Source of the DNA: Laburnicola sp. R22_1
Taxonomy: Eukaryota; Ascomycota; Dothideomycetes; Pleosporales; Didymosphaeriaceae
NCBI GenBank assembly: GCA_014281115.1
Contig: JACONQ010000007.1
Location: 1,426,001 to 1,490,000 of the forward strand
Reading direction: 5' to 3'
DNA: 64,000 bases
A program made the translations under genes and the position numbers. The notes under the pieces are model-generated. The model was not told the origin of the DNA, made no database searches, and saw only the letters and a list, made by a program, of their open reading frames with translations. The stretch's first letter is position 1, and each line of letters begins with the position of its first letter. Below, piece by piece: positions 10,628-22,900 of the stretch.

Positions 10628-13600
10628 CACAATTGTCAACAAACAAATCCAGTCCAAATCCACCCGTTGACTTGATTTGATGTGCCTCAACAGCGCTAGA
10701 GGACTTGATTAGGAGGTCTTGGCAGCAGTTTGTACTTGATTTGGAAGTCGGATTTGCAAATATTAATCTAAAATTATAGTGTTGTACTGCAGTTTGGCAG
10801 CTAATCGTCCCATTTAGATACACTATACAGAGTCTCAATTGCTGCGTCAGTGAGATTGCTCTCATCAACCTCATTGTCGCTGCTCATAAAACCAGCCTTT
10901 AGCCAGCTCCGCACACACTGCAGAGCAGCTAGTAACTGTAAGCTCATTTTGCGCCGCTTCGGCTCTAATAAGTCGCCAAGTTCGCTAAACAAGCGCTCAC
11001 ACTCCGCGCTGGAGGCTAGAATACTCATTATATCAAGCGCAAACTGCGCCAACGCTAGATACTTGTTGCGTAACCCAAGCCAATAGCGGACTGGGTTACC
11101 TTCTCGATCGAAGTCGGCGCGGCTCCAACGCGGCTCACAAGCCCGCCAGCGCTTGTACTTATCGCCAGTTTCTTCATCAGAGTCGCTCTCCGCCTCGATA
11201 ATCGCGTCAACAGCGTCGTCAATAGTGTTGGACCGCTTAACCAGCGGGCGTGGAGGCGGCCGGGGAGCAACAGTACCGCTATAGAGGCGCCAAAGTTGCT
11301 GAAAGGCAGCGTCGGCAGCCGCCAATTGAGCTGGGTCACCCGCCCAAGCGACTTTACAGTAGTTACGATAGCGCGGGTGGAGTACAATCGCAGCGTAATA
11401 GGCAGTACTGTCGCTTAGTTTGCTGTAATAGAGCTTTAGTTTGGCGACAGCGCCGCGCAGGTTGATGGCCAAATGGTCTTCCGGAGCGTCTTCTTGCTCA
11501 AAGTCAACATCGCGATAGGTAATTAAGCGCTCTTCATAAGCGCTTATAAGCTGCTCAAAGGTAGGGATAACCTCATAAATGGCGCCAAAGCGCCCATTAA
11601 GCTTGCGATCGCCTGGCTGCTTGCTCTTGCCGCGACCTTCCAGCCGCTCTGTGGCTGCTTTGAGCGGCTTCAACACATCCACATACTCAGTGATAACTGC
11701 CCAGTCTGCTGCTTGTAGACCGGTTGATCGCATCTATGCCAGAGCAGCTGGCGGCTTGTTAGTTTTTTGATCAAGCGCTTCGATCCGTGAGATGTGGTGT
11801 TTGGCGTAGTTGGTGATGGGACGTTGGAGGATAAGCCCACGCTTAAAGGCAGCACAATAGCTGTTCCAGCGTGTAACGCACGCCTTGACGATGGCTAATA
11901 ATAAGGCCTTGTTTGTGGGGTCTTTAGCTAACGCGAGGTGCTGGAAAGTAGAGAAACTGGAGTACTGTTTTGGCGTACTGATAAAGTTGATAATGTCTAG
12001 AAACACTCCTAAAGGCCCCAGCCGCCGCCACTTATTTATAAACTTCTCCTCATCCTTCTCGTGCTTTGGGTCATTATTGTAGGCGTCTTTATCCTTGCCA
12101 AACATGACAGTTTGGCCGACGAGGTTGATAGTGTGGCAACTGCAACGAAGGCGGCGTTGAGCGGCAGTAAATCCATACTGTTTACTCAAGTACTCCACTG
12201 CCACATTGTTACTTGCAGCGTTATCTAACACAAAGTAACCTAGCTTCTCCGCTGTTATATCGAACGCCTGCAGCGCTTTGTCGACACATTCGCCTATCCT
12301 CTCGCCGCTGTGGACGCCAGCGAGCTGCGGCAGCGCGATAGGTAAGTCTCGAATCCTGCCCGTGGTGTCAACGTAGTGAGCAACGACACTAAAGAAGCCG
12401 CGCTTGCCACCTTTTGTAGTCCAGCCGTCAAAGCTAACGTGCACCTTACTGCTCGCAGTCGCTAATTCTGCTTTAACAATAGGAACAAGGTAGTTGTAGA
12501 GCCGCAGTACGAACCTCGACACGCTGTTGTGGCTTGTCCACAGCGCTTGAACTGCCGCAGGATTGGCGAACTGTAGCATGCGCCGGAAGCTCTCAGTCTT
12601 GAATTCGCGCAGCGGATGGTTATTCTCAACAAGCTATTGCACAGCGGCGAGCTGGAAGCCTTGAACATTAAAGTTACTTAGCTCATTAACCACAGCTTGC
12701 GTGACAGGTACGCCCTTCTTCATCGCGTCAAAGATAGTTGACTGACCACCCGGCAGCTGTGGCAGCTGCTTCCCGCGCGCAGTTAGGCGATGGCCGCGCC
12801 TTTAACGACCCAGGTGCTTCGCCACGGAGCTTGTGGCATCCGTCACCTCAATTATGCTGCTTGTTGGCGCGTTGTGGTGGCAGAAGCGGCACACAAAGAA
12901 GGTACGCTTAGGCTTATTAGCCGCAATTTGTGCAGGACTTTGCTTTAACGCGACGCGATAGCCGTACTGAAAGACCCAGCTCTTCTTGCCAATAAGAGTA
13001 CGCTGCGGCACCTGGTACCGAGCCAGCTTCTTCTAATCAATGCCATCGTAATTGTCCGCAAAGCGCTCGTCAAAGCCGCCGCCGACGACATTATCATCCT
13101 CCACAGTCGAAGCCTCCGTGGCTGCCTTTGACGCTGACGATGGCGTTAACAACGCCTGCGACTCCAGCAACTGCAGCTCCCACGGCCGCTGTGAGGCATC
13201 TATAACCTGGCCGACAAGCGGGTCTTCGGCGGGCATGGCTGGCTGGCTGGCTCCCCGTGATGGCGACGATTGAGGCGACGGCGGCGCAGTTAGCTGCGTT
13301 TCGGGCAGCTCTATAGGCTGACTGGCAGTGCCGGCTGGCAGCGAGTTGCCTTTAATAGCCCGCTGGGTGCGTACTTTCTGACGCTTGCCGCGACCTCCAC
13401 CTTCATCGGTCACCTCTACAGCGCCGTTGGCGCGTACTCCGGCGCGTGCGTTGCCATCGATGGCGCGTTTGGGGGGCATCTCGGGCTATTAGCAAGCCCA
13501 CAAGGTAAGCAAAGGCAGCGAAAAGTACGCAATAAGTTAACTGCAATAGCTAAAACACCAACAAAAGTACGCCGATGGATAGGCGATAGTAACAAAACAG

Positions 13601-13880
13601 CGCGTCAAGTGCGCGATAAGATGGCTAGGGGGCCTGGGCGTGATGCCGGCAGTAAGTTGTGGCCAATCAACAACTCCAAATAAGCCAACTTTTGCAGCAA
13701 CACCCGCTCGCTTCTATAGCTAAACAACACTATCAAATCTATCAAATCTCCAAGTCAAATCTTTATTTTGGACTTGATTTCCGCCTCAATTTATACGGCA
13801 AAGACTTGATTTACTTGATTTGGCAACTCGGCCGTTCGAAGCTCGAGATTTGGAAGTATATTTGATTGTTGACAATTGTG
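10628..13880 (-). mobile_element. Nearly intact hAT transposon (hAT-2), 3253 bp
   Basis: The terminal inverted repeats are CACAATTGTCAACAA at the left and the same read in reverse from 13880 at the right. Subterminal motifs resembling GACTTGATTTG occur near both ends (about 10660-10750 and 13730-13830). It encodes one minus-strand transposase. No matching 8-bp duplication is visible: left flank ACCCCGCC, right flank CGCGCTGT. The left flank is old hAT sequence whereas the right flank is the 3' end of a pogo gene, so a junction rearrangement after insertion is likely. Confidence 0.8.
10801..13479 (-). pseudogene. hAT-2 transposase, full-length frame with four stops
   Basis: A single frame of 892 codons runs from MPPKRA at 13479 to the stop at 10801, interrupted only by stops at 13033, 12802, 12634 and 11734. 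By comparison with hAT-1 the stops at 12634 and 11734 replace Trp (TGG>TAG); the other two fit Gln codons. Domain order: disordered N-terminus, zinc-finger region (VCRFCHHNAPTSS), SFDGWTTKGGKRGFF and LDNAASNN core motifs, DLPIALPQLAGVHSGE, and the dimerisation block (SSAECERLFSELGDLLEPKRR) near residues 800-825. There are no frameshifts. It is similar along its length to hAT-1 but clearly diverged. Confidence 0.88.
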
Positions 13881-13890
13881 CGCGCTGTTC

Positions 13891-15510
13891 TTAAAGGCGT
13901 ATTTCTTTGGCCACCTCTCTCATGCGCTGCCTCTCTTCAAGCATAGTAGCCTTCTCCTGCTTCTGCTGCTCCCTACGCTTAATCTCCTTAGACTTCTATT
14001 GTTATAGTAGCTGCTTGTTGGCATCCTTTTGTGCTTGGCGATTGCGGGCGTCCTTAACTTTGGATAGCGACTAGAATATAGCTCTACTATTATACTCCTA
14101 TGGTGCCTTAAGTAATAGAGGCCTGCCACATTAACGGCGCTTCTTCTTATTAACAAAGGCCCCTCTAAGTCGCTCATTTTTATACTGGAGGAGCTGTTTT
14201 TGTATAGCCATTACGTGAATCGTCTGGCTTAGCTGTTGGGAGCGTTAATTGTAGATATCCTCCACTACCTAGCGCAGTAATCGCTCAATCTTTCTCCAAT
14301 CTAAAGCGCTGAGTACGGAAGTAGTACTATCGCTTGATGAGGGCCTCTTAGTCTCCTCTATTTTAAACTTCTTAAGTATAGCCTCTAGGTCTAACAGCGA
14401 AAGCCCTGTGACTTAAAAAGCTGTTAAGATCGTCTTTTCCTTAAACGTTGTATGCCAGGCCTTATAGAACAAGCGGAAGAAGTCTCTTTTTGTAATTGCG
14501 GAGATGCCCTGGCAGCTATACATGAACTTAGAGAGCTCGTTTAAGTAGGCAGTTAATAGAGGCTTAAAAAGGCAGATGTTAAGCGGCTGCAAGGTGTGGG
14601 TAGCGTAAGGAGGATAGATAGCTAGAAGAATCTAATTGTTGTCGCAAAACTTAATAAACTCCATTGATATATGTGAGCCATAGCCGTTAAGAATAAGTAG
14701 ATAATATAATCGTCTTGCCTTTGCTTTTGTTTCGCGATTAAACACCTGTTCAAGCCATGCGAGCCCTAGCTTGTTGTTAGTCCATCTACTGGGCGATGAG
14801 GCGAAGAAGGTTTTGTGCTCTGCAGGGTCAAAATCTTAAAGCTATAAGTCTTGTATCTTACTAGAAACAGCCTGATAAATTAGCGCAGGCGTAAGATAGC
14901 TGCCGTTAGCGCAAATATAGGCTATCGTAGTTATCCACTCCCTATTGCTGTCCTGGAGTGCTTGTTTCACGCCTCCGTAATCATATTAATAGCGGGAGAA
15001 CACGCGCTTCATTTTTGACAGCACACCAATTAAGAAGCCCTTCTTATCCATATTGTAGATATTGCGAGCCTCGATATCGTACTAAGTTATCTTCTAGTCT
15101 AGGAGCTTAAAATATAGGGCGTATTTAAAGGCAGAGTCAGCTCTGTGGCGTGTGGAATTAATGCCGGATGCCCATTAAGATACAAGCTCAATGTGATGCC
15201 GCGCAATAAAGCGATCAACCCAGTTTTTTCCTAGCTCTTTTCCTGCTATTTCTGCTGCGAAATTCCGTATTATCTCCCTTGTAGGTGGTAGCCCTCGTAC
15301 ACAGAGCTTATCAATATATTGTACGAGCTCAGTTTCCTGTGTAGAGTTAAGAAGGCGCATATTATCGACTTTCTCCGCATAGCTGCCGATAACCCCGCGG
15401 TGACGCTTCGACAGCAACGTTCAATCAACACCGTACTTTTTCGCAGTCTGAGTATAATTAGGCTTCTCTCCAAGCTTCAGCGATTTTAACGACTCTAGGG
15501 CAGCCTCCAT
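13891..15510 (-). pseudogene. Pogo-type (DDE_1) transposase, RIP-broken
   Basis: The start at 15510 begins MEAALESLKSLKLGEKPNY, an HTH_psq-like DNA-binding segment; an upstream in-frame Met at 15612 also exists. Then come the CENP-B-type DNA-binding region (ELVQYIDKLCVRGLPPTREI, GKELGKNWVDRF) and the DDE core, with IYNMDKKGF (first Asp kept), LASPSRWTNNKLGLAWL-like context, and LILNGYGSH where the family has Asp-Gly-His: the catalytic Asp has become Asn and His has become Tyr. Next are YPPYATHTLQPLN and a long charged coiled-coil tail ending at the TAA at 13891. About 15 in-frame TAG/TAA/TGA codons occur but the frame is continuous. It is therefore dead. No TA-flanked termini were identified; hAT-2 abuts its 3' end. 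Confidence 0.82.
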
Positions 15511-15612
15511 TGGGTGTATATTGGTGGTGTAAAGCGATTCTGAAAGTGCGGGAGATTTGGTGTTGGCCGTGCACGAGGTGGTGACCCACGGTATAGCCGA
15601 GCTTAGTAACAA

Positions 15613-17883
15613 TAATTTGGCCTAAAGGAAAATATCTCTATAAGAGTATTGTGTTAGTAGCACTGCTATTAACGTTAGTAACCTTAAAGATAGGGTGGAA
15701 TTACATGTTTAGCTACTCCCTTAGATACACTTTTAAGCTGTTTACTTAGATCGCTAAAATAGTCTATCTTCTTATAATTTTAATAAGTATCATACTACTT
15801 TCTATCTATCTACGCAAAGCGAGCAGGCGCCAGTCTAAAAGATCCAGGGATAAAAGGGTATAATATCAGTTAGTTCTAGTCAAAGTTGACCTTCTATAGT
15901 TCATTATATGAGTTGATGCCAATAATATAAGAGAACTAGAGAAAATGAACCGTGTTTGTGCGCCCAAGGCGGAAGCCTAGCGGCCTTTATTAGCTCAGCA
16001 ACAATAGCCAAGCTATTGTCCTAAGGTCGTCGCTAACTTCCTCACTCCGCCTTACAAAGAACCAGCCTCGCCTCTCCATGCTAATTATCTGCTAACCGCT
16101 CAACCCATACCTCTTCAATACGCCGCCTTCGAGCCTATTCTAACTAGAGGATAGCCTACTCTCATCTATACACAGGCAATTTCGCCCTTCAACCAGAGAG
16201 GTGGCTTGTCCTCACCTAGGCAATTTCGCCCTTCTATCACAAGAGTGCTACTACTAAAGAAGTTAGAGAGTTAGCACATATCTAAACAGAAGGCTATTAT
16301 AATATATAAGGGTAAAGGATATTAATTTTAGGTAAGAGGATGGGCAGGTAAAAGCTTCGTGTTACCTTAGTACAGCGGAAAGTGCTTGTTAGAAGAAGGG
16401 ACTTAACACTAGACAGTGAAGGTTATGCTACCAAAGGAAGATAGAAAAGGATAAGTCTAGTTAATATTAAGGATGGTAATATCTCTAGGGATATAAGTAA
16501 AGACAAGTTTAACGTGGTTACAAAGAAGCGTAACAGGTAGTAATGCTCTCTAGAATAGACAGACTAATAGAGGAGCGATTCGAATAAAAGGATATAGAAA
16601 TCACCTTAATAGTGGATAGTAATCGCAAACCTTTATACGTATCTTCCTACGCCCTTTATCCACGCTTAGTGCCTCCCTACTCTTCTCGCCTATACTCCCC
16701 TAGTATAGTTAAACATGGTTACAGCGGTATTCCCCTTATTATAAAGATGCATGCAAGTGTTAGAGGCTTTAAATATAGAAGGTGAAGATAGAGGCCAAGA
16801 CCAACGTAAGTGGGGTCCTGCTGGGCCTTTGACTCTTTAACTTTAGATGTGCCACAAGTTTAAGAAGAACCTTATCTAATATTATATTTCTATTATAAAG
16901 GAAGTAGCAATAATAATAAATAGTTACACTACTGTGCTTTCACAACTAATCGCCCCATTATACTCCAGCCTATATATATACCAGATTGCCCTGCTTCCCT
17001 ACACAAATAGGCCGCCAATCTTACTACTACTAGGCTATAGCAAAGTCGATATTACTCATTTCCTAATTATAAGCTTGCGTGCCTAAGATAATATAATCTA
17101 TATGGGCTAAAAGTGGCAGTTAGAAGCCTACAAGAGCATCTATTCACTTATCTAGTTGTACAACGGCGCATAAGAATAAAGAGCCTAGTAAGGGCTTACA
17201 TTCGCTAATAGGGCCCATATATATATCGCCATTATTAAAAAAAATAGCCATGTCTAGGGTATCTAAATTCTTGGAAATACTCTCAACCTGCAGCGCGGAC
17301 TCAATCCTCCACACTCTCTCCTATAGCTTTTTAAGCAGGAGCAAGATTTTGTCTAATTTTTTCGTCTATAATTAAGAGCTTAGTCGGTTAGCTGGGCACA
17401 TAGTTAAAGGAGGCCTTATGTCTTACTTTAAAGGAGGACACTTACGATATTAACACTTTAGATTCTGCTCTTTGCAGACACCGCACGGTCTCTATTTATT
17501 ATACTTTAATTTTCGCTGGCAGCATATATCGCAGGCCTATATAAAATAGTAAGTTATCTATACTAGACGCACAGCTAAGCACACTGTACTTACGTGGCCC
17601 GAACCGGTTTCCTCTAGAGGAGAAACTAGAGGGGAAACTAGGAATTTAGCTGCAAATAGGACAATGGTAATAATGTGTGTCTATCTATATTTGTAATAGA
17701 GCTGCTAGCAACACTACTATCGAGATACTATTCTTACGCTAGTAAATAATACTAGCTATAATTTGTAGTAATGGCCTGGTTTTAACCATAGCCGCCTTTT
17801 AAGGCCGCTAGAAAACCTCTCTAGAGGTCTAATAGTGGATGCTATAAAAATATTCTATACTACTGCGTTGGTTTAATAGGATA
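15613..17883. other. AT-rich RIP-eroded stretch, nothing recognised
   Basis: Short less-eroded islands occur near 15950-16250, including two copies of AGGCAATTTCGCCCTTC about 50 bp apart, and near 17590-17640. I can read no protein family on either strand. It is probably old retroelement debris. Confidence 0.4.
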
Positions 17884-18516
17884 CTAGATAGGATATAAAG
17901 CTTAAAAATAAGTTAAATGGCTTAAATGCTGCTATAGGTAAGGTACTTCTAAGACTTTAGGATTTGGCTAATAGGAGATAGACGCTAGATATATAACACC
18001 TCTATTAGGCAGATAGTTTAAAGGACACAATTGCTCTTGCAGAAAGGCAATTATAAAGGCAACTAGTAAGAAGGAACATAGCTAATATGCCTTTAGCCTT
18101 TAATGCTACAGCATCTCTATATCTAAATATGGCGATTATTAGCTCACGTATAATTATAGCTACTATTTAGAAAAGCCTATTACAGCTATAAACGAAGAGA
18201 GCACTAAAATATTTCTTTTTAAATAATAAGCGAGAGCTAGGCGAAACTTCTAGATAAGTAGGCAGAATCTAATAGATTAGCCATCTCTCTATATACTTAG
18301 GGAAGGATCTAATTATTAAACTAGTTTACTTTTTAGTGGCGAATATAGATTTATATATTGTAAGAGTTCCGTGCAAAGAGATTGTATTGCAAATTAGGAT
18401 GGCTAAGAAAAGTAGTTAGTGCCTAGACTAGTAGTCTTGTAAGAAGGCATATATAATATACCTTAGGCGAGTACGCGCGCTCTAAAAAGCTATCTAGCAT
18501 TAATATATTGCTTTTT
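17884..18516 (+). pseudogene. Unrecognised single-frame coding relic
   Basis: One plus-strand frame can be followed through most of this stretch. Stops are almost all TAG/TAA at plausible Gln/Trp sites, and segments such as LVRRNIANMPLAFNATASL and LIIKLVYFLVANIDLYIV are free of stops. No domain is recognised. Loss of reading at both ends suggests a fragment of a retroelement or of the unknown-family element downstream. Confidence 0.35.
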
Positions 18517-18610
18517 AAGATAAGTACTTAGTAGGTCTCTATATTTCGTGTGGCTTATTAGACATAGAGGTGTATACAGTATTAATGGGGGAAATAAATT
18601 ACTAGGCCTT

Positions 18611-18646
18611 TACACGCTAACTACTTTGGCTTACGCATTTATATAA
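18611..18646. repeat. 36-bp direct repeat, copy 1, with inverted-repeat partner
   Basis: TACACGCTAACTACTTTGGC begins a 36-bp unit repeated at 18711-18746, exactly 100 bp downstream, with a handful of transition differences. Within copy 1, 18617-18633 also pairs in inverted orientation with 18644-18660 with two transition mismatches. The arm resembles the perfect palindrome at 3169-3214. Confidence 0.7.
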
Positions 18647-18710
18647 GCTAAAGTAGTTAATATAATTACTTTATTACTATTTCCTATTAGATAGGTAATC
18701 GCTAGGCTAT

Positions 18711-18746
18711 TACACGCTAACTATTTTAGCTTACGCATTTACGCAA
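18711..18746. repeat. 36-bp direct repeat, copy 2
   Basis: This is the second copy of the 18611-18646 unit. It differs by C/T and A/G changes only. Confidence 0.7.
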
Positions 18747-19226
18747 GCCAAATTCTATTTGCTAGTCTGACTTTCTTCTTAGAATATAATAGCCTTAGAG
18801 GAGGTAAGGCAATTAGAAGCCAGAGTAAAGTAGTTAGAAGTCAGAATCTCTCTCTATAAAAGCCATCACGCCAAATATAATATCATTCCCCTAGAGTTAC
18901 ACACCTTAGTTAATTAAAACATTTGCAGCGTAAGTAAGACTACTTATTATTATACACTTAAATTTTCCTCTCCGAGTCACTACAAAGGGCACTAGAAAGG
19001 GCAGAAAATAATATTGTCTACTAGAGGCCTTATAGTCATTCTATATAATATATTAAGTGCAAAAGCGAAATTAATTGCAGACTTAAAGGTTAAAAAAAGG
19101 ATAATAGTAGATAATCGAAATATACTAAATAAGAAAGCAAAGTGGGTAACTACCACTAAGACCTTTGTACGGGACCTTCTAATCAAAGAAAAATAAAACT
19201 CTTTTCTCACTAATTTCTCGCGCGTT

Positions 19227-19774
19227 TTGCTAGTCTTAAGTCTAGTCTCTAGTTATTATATATTATTACAGAACGCCGAATCGCCAACGCAATCGACTAT
19301 AGAATATCTCCTACCTATATTTAAGCAAACGCAAGTACTCTCTCTAAAGGAGAGGGTATTATACCTAGCTCACCAGACTTCTATATTTATAGCAAAAGCT
19401 TCTAAGGCTAATACGCAGACGCAAATTCACTTACTTATATTTCTTTTGTATTGCAGTGTATTAGAGACGCTAAAGCTCTTACCGCGAGACAATATTAACA
19501 TAATTATATTAAAAGCAATTGGGTAGAATACAAATTCTATTCGTTCTAAGTAGATTCGGGAAGGCGCAGCGTAAATAAACCGCGAAGTAATAATAGGACT
19601 TATTAAAGCGGGTTAAAGGCTGGGCCAAGCTATATTACTAATATTACTCTATACGCATTTTCGGCTCCCTTAATAAATATAGGCTTACCTTAACTATAGG
19701 CACTTTTTATTATCCTTACTTATATGCAGATATTTAAAATCTAAAGAGCTAGAATTATATACTGCACAAAGTAC
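19227..19774 (+). pseudogene. Unrecognised family, copy 2, upstream part
   Basis: The frame starts in a stop-free run to 19526 and continues through TAG/TAA at Gln/Trp positions up to the Copia insertion at 19775. Segments aligning with copy 1 (3542-5245) include QSTIEYLLPIFKQTQ, TQIHLLIFLLYCSVLE, the WIREGAA-INREVIIGLIKAG block and KELELYTAQST. The basic N-terminus of copy 1 is not clearly present; a frame change near 19210-19230 may separate it. The frame resumes after the Copia at 24903. The similarity is at protein level and imperfect, so the copies diverged before or in addition to RIP. Confidence 0.55.
19770..19774. repeat. 5-bp target-site duplication (AGTAC), left of Copia A
   Basis: AGTAC is repeated exactly at 24898-24902, outside the other LTR. 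Five bases is the usual LTR-retrotransposon duplication. Confidence 0.9.
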
Positions 19775-19969
19775 TGTCAGATTTGATGGTTAAATGCGAT
19801 GTAGCGTCTTAATGGATGATGATTGTATTGTGTTCTGTTCTAACCGTGTTTAGCTGGTTCTGACTTCTTCGCTAGTGTGCCAAGCCAGGTGGTCCCTGCT
19901 CGATTGTACAGATCCAACCTCACCACAGCTTGTTCTATCTGACACACCCCCTCAGGTTAGAAACTCTTC

Positions 19970-22900
19970 AAGCTAGTACTTATGCGATTGTAAGGTCTTC
20001 AAGTTGCTCTTAAATCTCCTCAAGAGGTATGGTATTCGTTACCTCCTTGGTCTCCACATTGACCAATCCAAGTTGTTGGAGGAAACCCTCCCACTTGCTC
20101 CCAGGGAGCACCTTTGTAAGGCTGTCGGCGATCATATCTGCTAACTGTACATACTCCACCTTAATTCTGCCCTTAGATACTTCTTGTTAGATCTAGTGGT
20201 TATGGATGTCCATATAATAAAGCTTGGTTTAGAGGTGGGAAACCTCCTTAGTTACTAAGCGTATAGTTTGTTTATTATTGCACTGAATAGTGATAGTGCG
20301 CGCGTCTAGTTTGATCTGGAGTTCGCGGAGTAGTCTTGAGACGAAGAGTGCTTCCTTGGCTACCTAAGAAAGAGCCAGCAGTTCAGCCTTAGTAGTTAAT
20401 GTTGTTACAGTATCTTGTTTGTTAGCCTTCCAGGCGATAAGTCCGCCAAAGAGCTTAATAGCGTAGCCTTAGAAGCTCTTATGGTCTATTATATTATTAG
20501 CGAAGGATGCGTCGCTTGCAATCTAAAGTCCAGTGTCAACTCTAAGCTATAGGGCTCGCTGCTTTGTGCTTTAAAGGTATAGGAGAACTCAGTCTGCTGC
20601 GTCTTAGTGATCGGGCCCTGGGTTTGACAGAAATCAAGCCAGTTGTGAAGTTGCGAAGGCAATATCTGGCCTTGTAGTAACTGCAGCAAAGAGCAATAAT
20701 CCAATCTTATGTTGAAATTTGTTAATCTTAGTTGGCATTGCTAACCCCTTCCTTGGCTGTAATTTAATCGCAGCCATAAGAGTGTTATGTAGAATATTCG
20801 TTCTGTCTGCTAATCGGCTAATCTTGTCCAAGTAGGCAGCCTGTAACAGTTAAATCTTGCGGTTTGTTCAGTCCTATATAACTTCTATGCTAAGGAACTA
20901 TTAGAGGTTGTTTTCTCTAGTGAAAGTATACTTGTCTTGTAAGCGCTTAATTGCTTGTTAAGCTTCTTCTTCTTTCTCCTTATAATACGCGAGTATAATA
21001 TTGTCGATGTAGAAGAATATAATAACTCTATCCTTAATTAGGTAGCACAGCTTATAAGGCACTGTCTGGAAGCCTAGTGCTTTAAGCGTTGTTATAAATT
21101 CTTTCTGCTAGAGGAGTGGTGAAATGCGAAGGCTGTATAGTGCCTTGTTTACTTACAGTATTGTTCTAGGCTTTTAATAGCCCTAAGGCATTCTTATGTA
21201 AACCTCTTGATTCACTGTTGCGTGGACAAACGCATTTGTTACGTTGTATTGCTTAAGCTCCATATTATAGTAAGCTGCTATTGCCATTATTATTTGGAAT
21301 AACTGGCTAGTAAGTGTGGCTGCGTAAGTGTCTTACGAGGTAATGTTGCGTTGTTAATCGCCTTGGACGACTAGTCGCGCCTTGCACTTTAGCAAGCGAT
21401 GGTGCTTATTAAGTTTATAGGTGTATACCCACATATAGTTAAGGATTTATTGTCCTGTTAGTTTAATCTTCTTTAATAGTATTTCTAACCATGATTTTAT
21501 CTCTTAGTGGCTTGCAAGGTGCACTTGTTCAGCCTCTTGGAACATCTCGCCTATTAGGTGATCCTTAAGCTTAGTCCGGCACGTTGGCAGAGGTGGAAGT
21601 TGACTTCGATAGGGCTTCAAGCCTTTAGTAAGCATTCTTATTATCTTAGCCTTGTCTATAACTTCTCCTCTGTATTTTCTAACACAGCTGGCTTGGGTTC
21701 CTACTATAAAAGCTACTGCCTAAGGGATAGTTGTTAAGGACGCTTATTGCGTTAGACTTGTTTAGTCTCTAGCTATTAACTATGCAAGTAACGCTACGGG
21801 TGGCGGTGTTGTTAAAGAAGTCGGGTAGCTATCCCTAATCTTCCTTCCTTAATAGTAGCCTAGTGGATCTGCTTCGTCTTGTTGTTCTGACGAATCTATA
21901 GCGGCTTTATCCTTATAAAAGGAGTCTGTCTGTGGTTGTTGGGTAGAAGTTAGTAGCTTAATGGTTCTTACATGCGTTGCTATTTCTTAAAGTGTGCTGT
22001 GCATAAGACTGTCTATAAGGTCCTCAACCCTCCCATTAAATACTAACTCTTTGTCAAAGACGATGTCTTAGGTGCTTATTACCTTGCTGAGCGACGGTAT
22101 CCATATTCAGTAGATGTTTAATAATTGGTATCCAACTAGATAACCAATCCATGCCTTTGGATTAAGGCGTTGTAGGCGTAATTTACCTTAGTGAGTATTA
22201 TTAGTTATTACAAATGCCTTGCAGCCGTACGCCTTTAGATAGGCGAGGTTGGGTTTTTGTAGTAAAGTGACAATCCCATTACTAAACGCGACTCGTGTGA
22301 AGAATATCTTGTATGGCGTTTTCTAGTAGTTCGCATAATTCGGTGTTCGATTGTAGAGGTATACTACAGCTCTTATCACTTTAGGCCACAGTTCCTAGAA
22401 TAGGTTGGCGTCAAGTCGCATTGCACGCAATTTCTCTTTATTCACACCCCCTAAGCGTTCGGCACCTCCATTTTGAGCTTGTGTATCCAAGGCAGAAGGC
22501 TCAACAGTAATTCCTTGTGATGCCAACCAGCGCTCGATTTCCGGTTTTACCATCGTAATCTCGTTGTCCGCTTTAATAACCTTGACCGTAATGTTGTAAT
22601 GGTTTTTAAGGAAAAGAAAAAAGTTTAATAGAACTTTAATAACTAACTTTGCTAGTTAATTGTCTTTAAAATAAAAATCCCATTGTAGGCCTAAGTACCT
22701 ATTAGTAACAAGCATCTGGCTCCTTTCGCCAGTGCTACTTTGCGCCTTGTAGGCATAAAAGTTGATAGCTAGTCTTTCTCCTGGTCCTTTATCGTTAATT
22801 CGCGGTGCTTGGCTGATTTGTTGCCAGATCTTTGCTTTCCCACAGGAGTCGCATTGAACTGTTGTAACTCCCTTAACTCGCACCCCTTTAGCTTGCTGCA

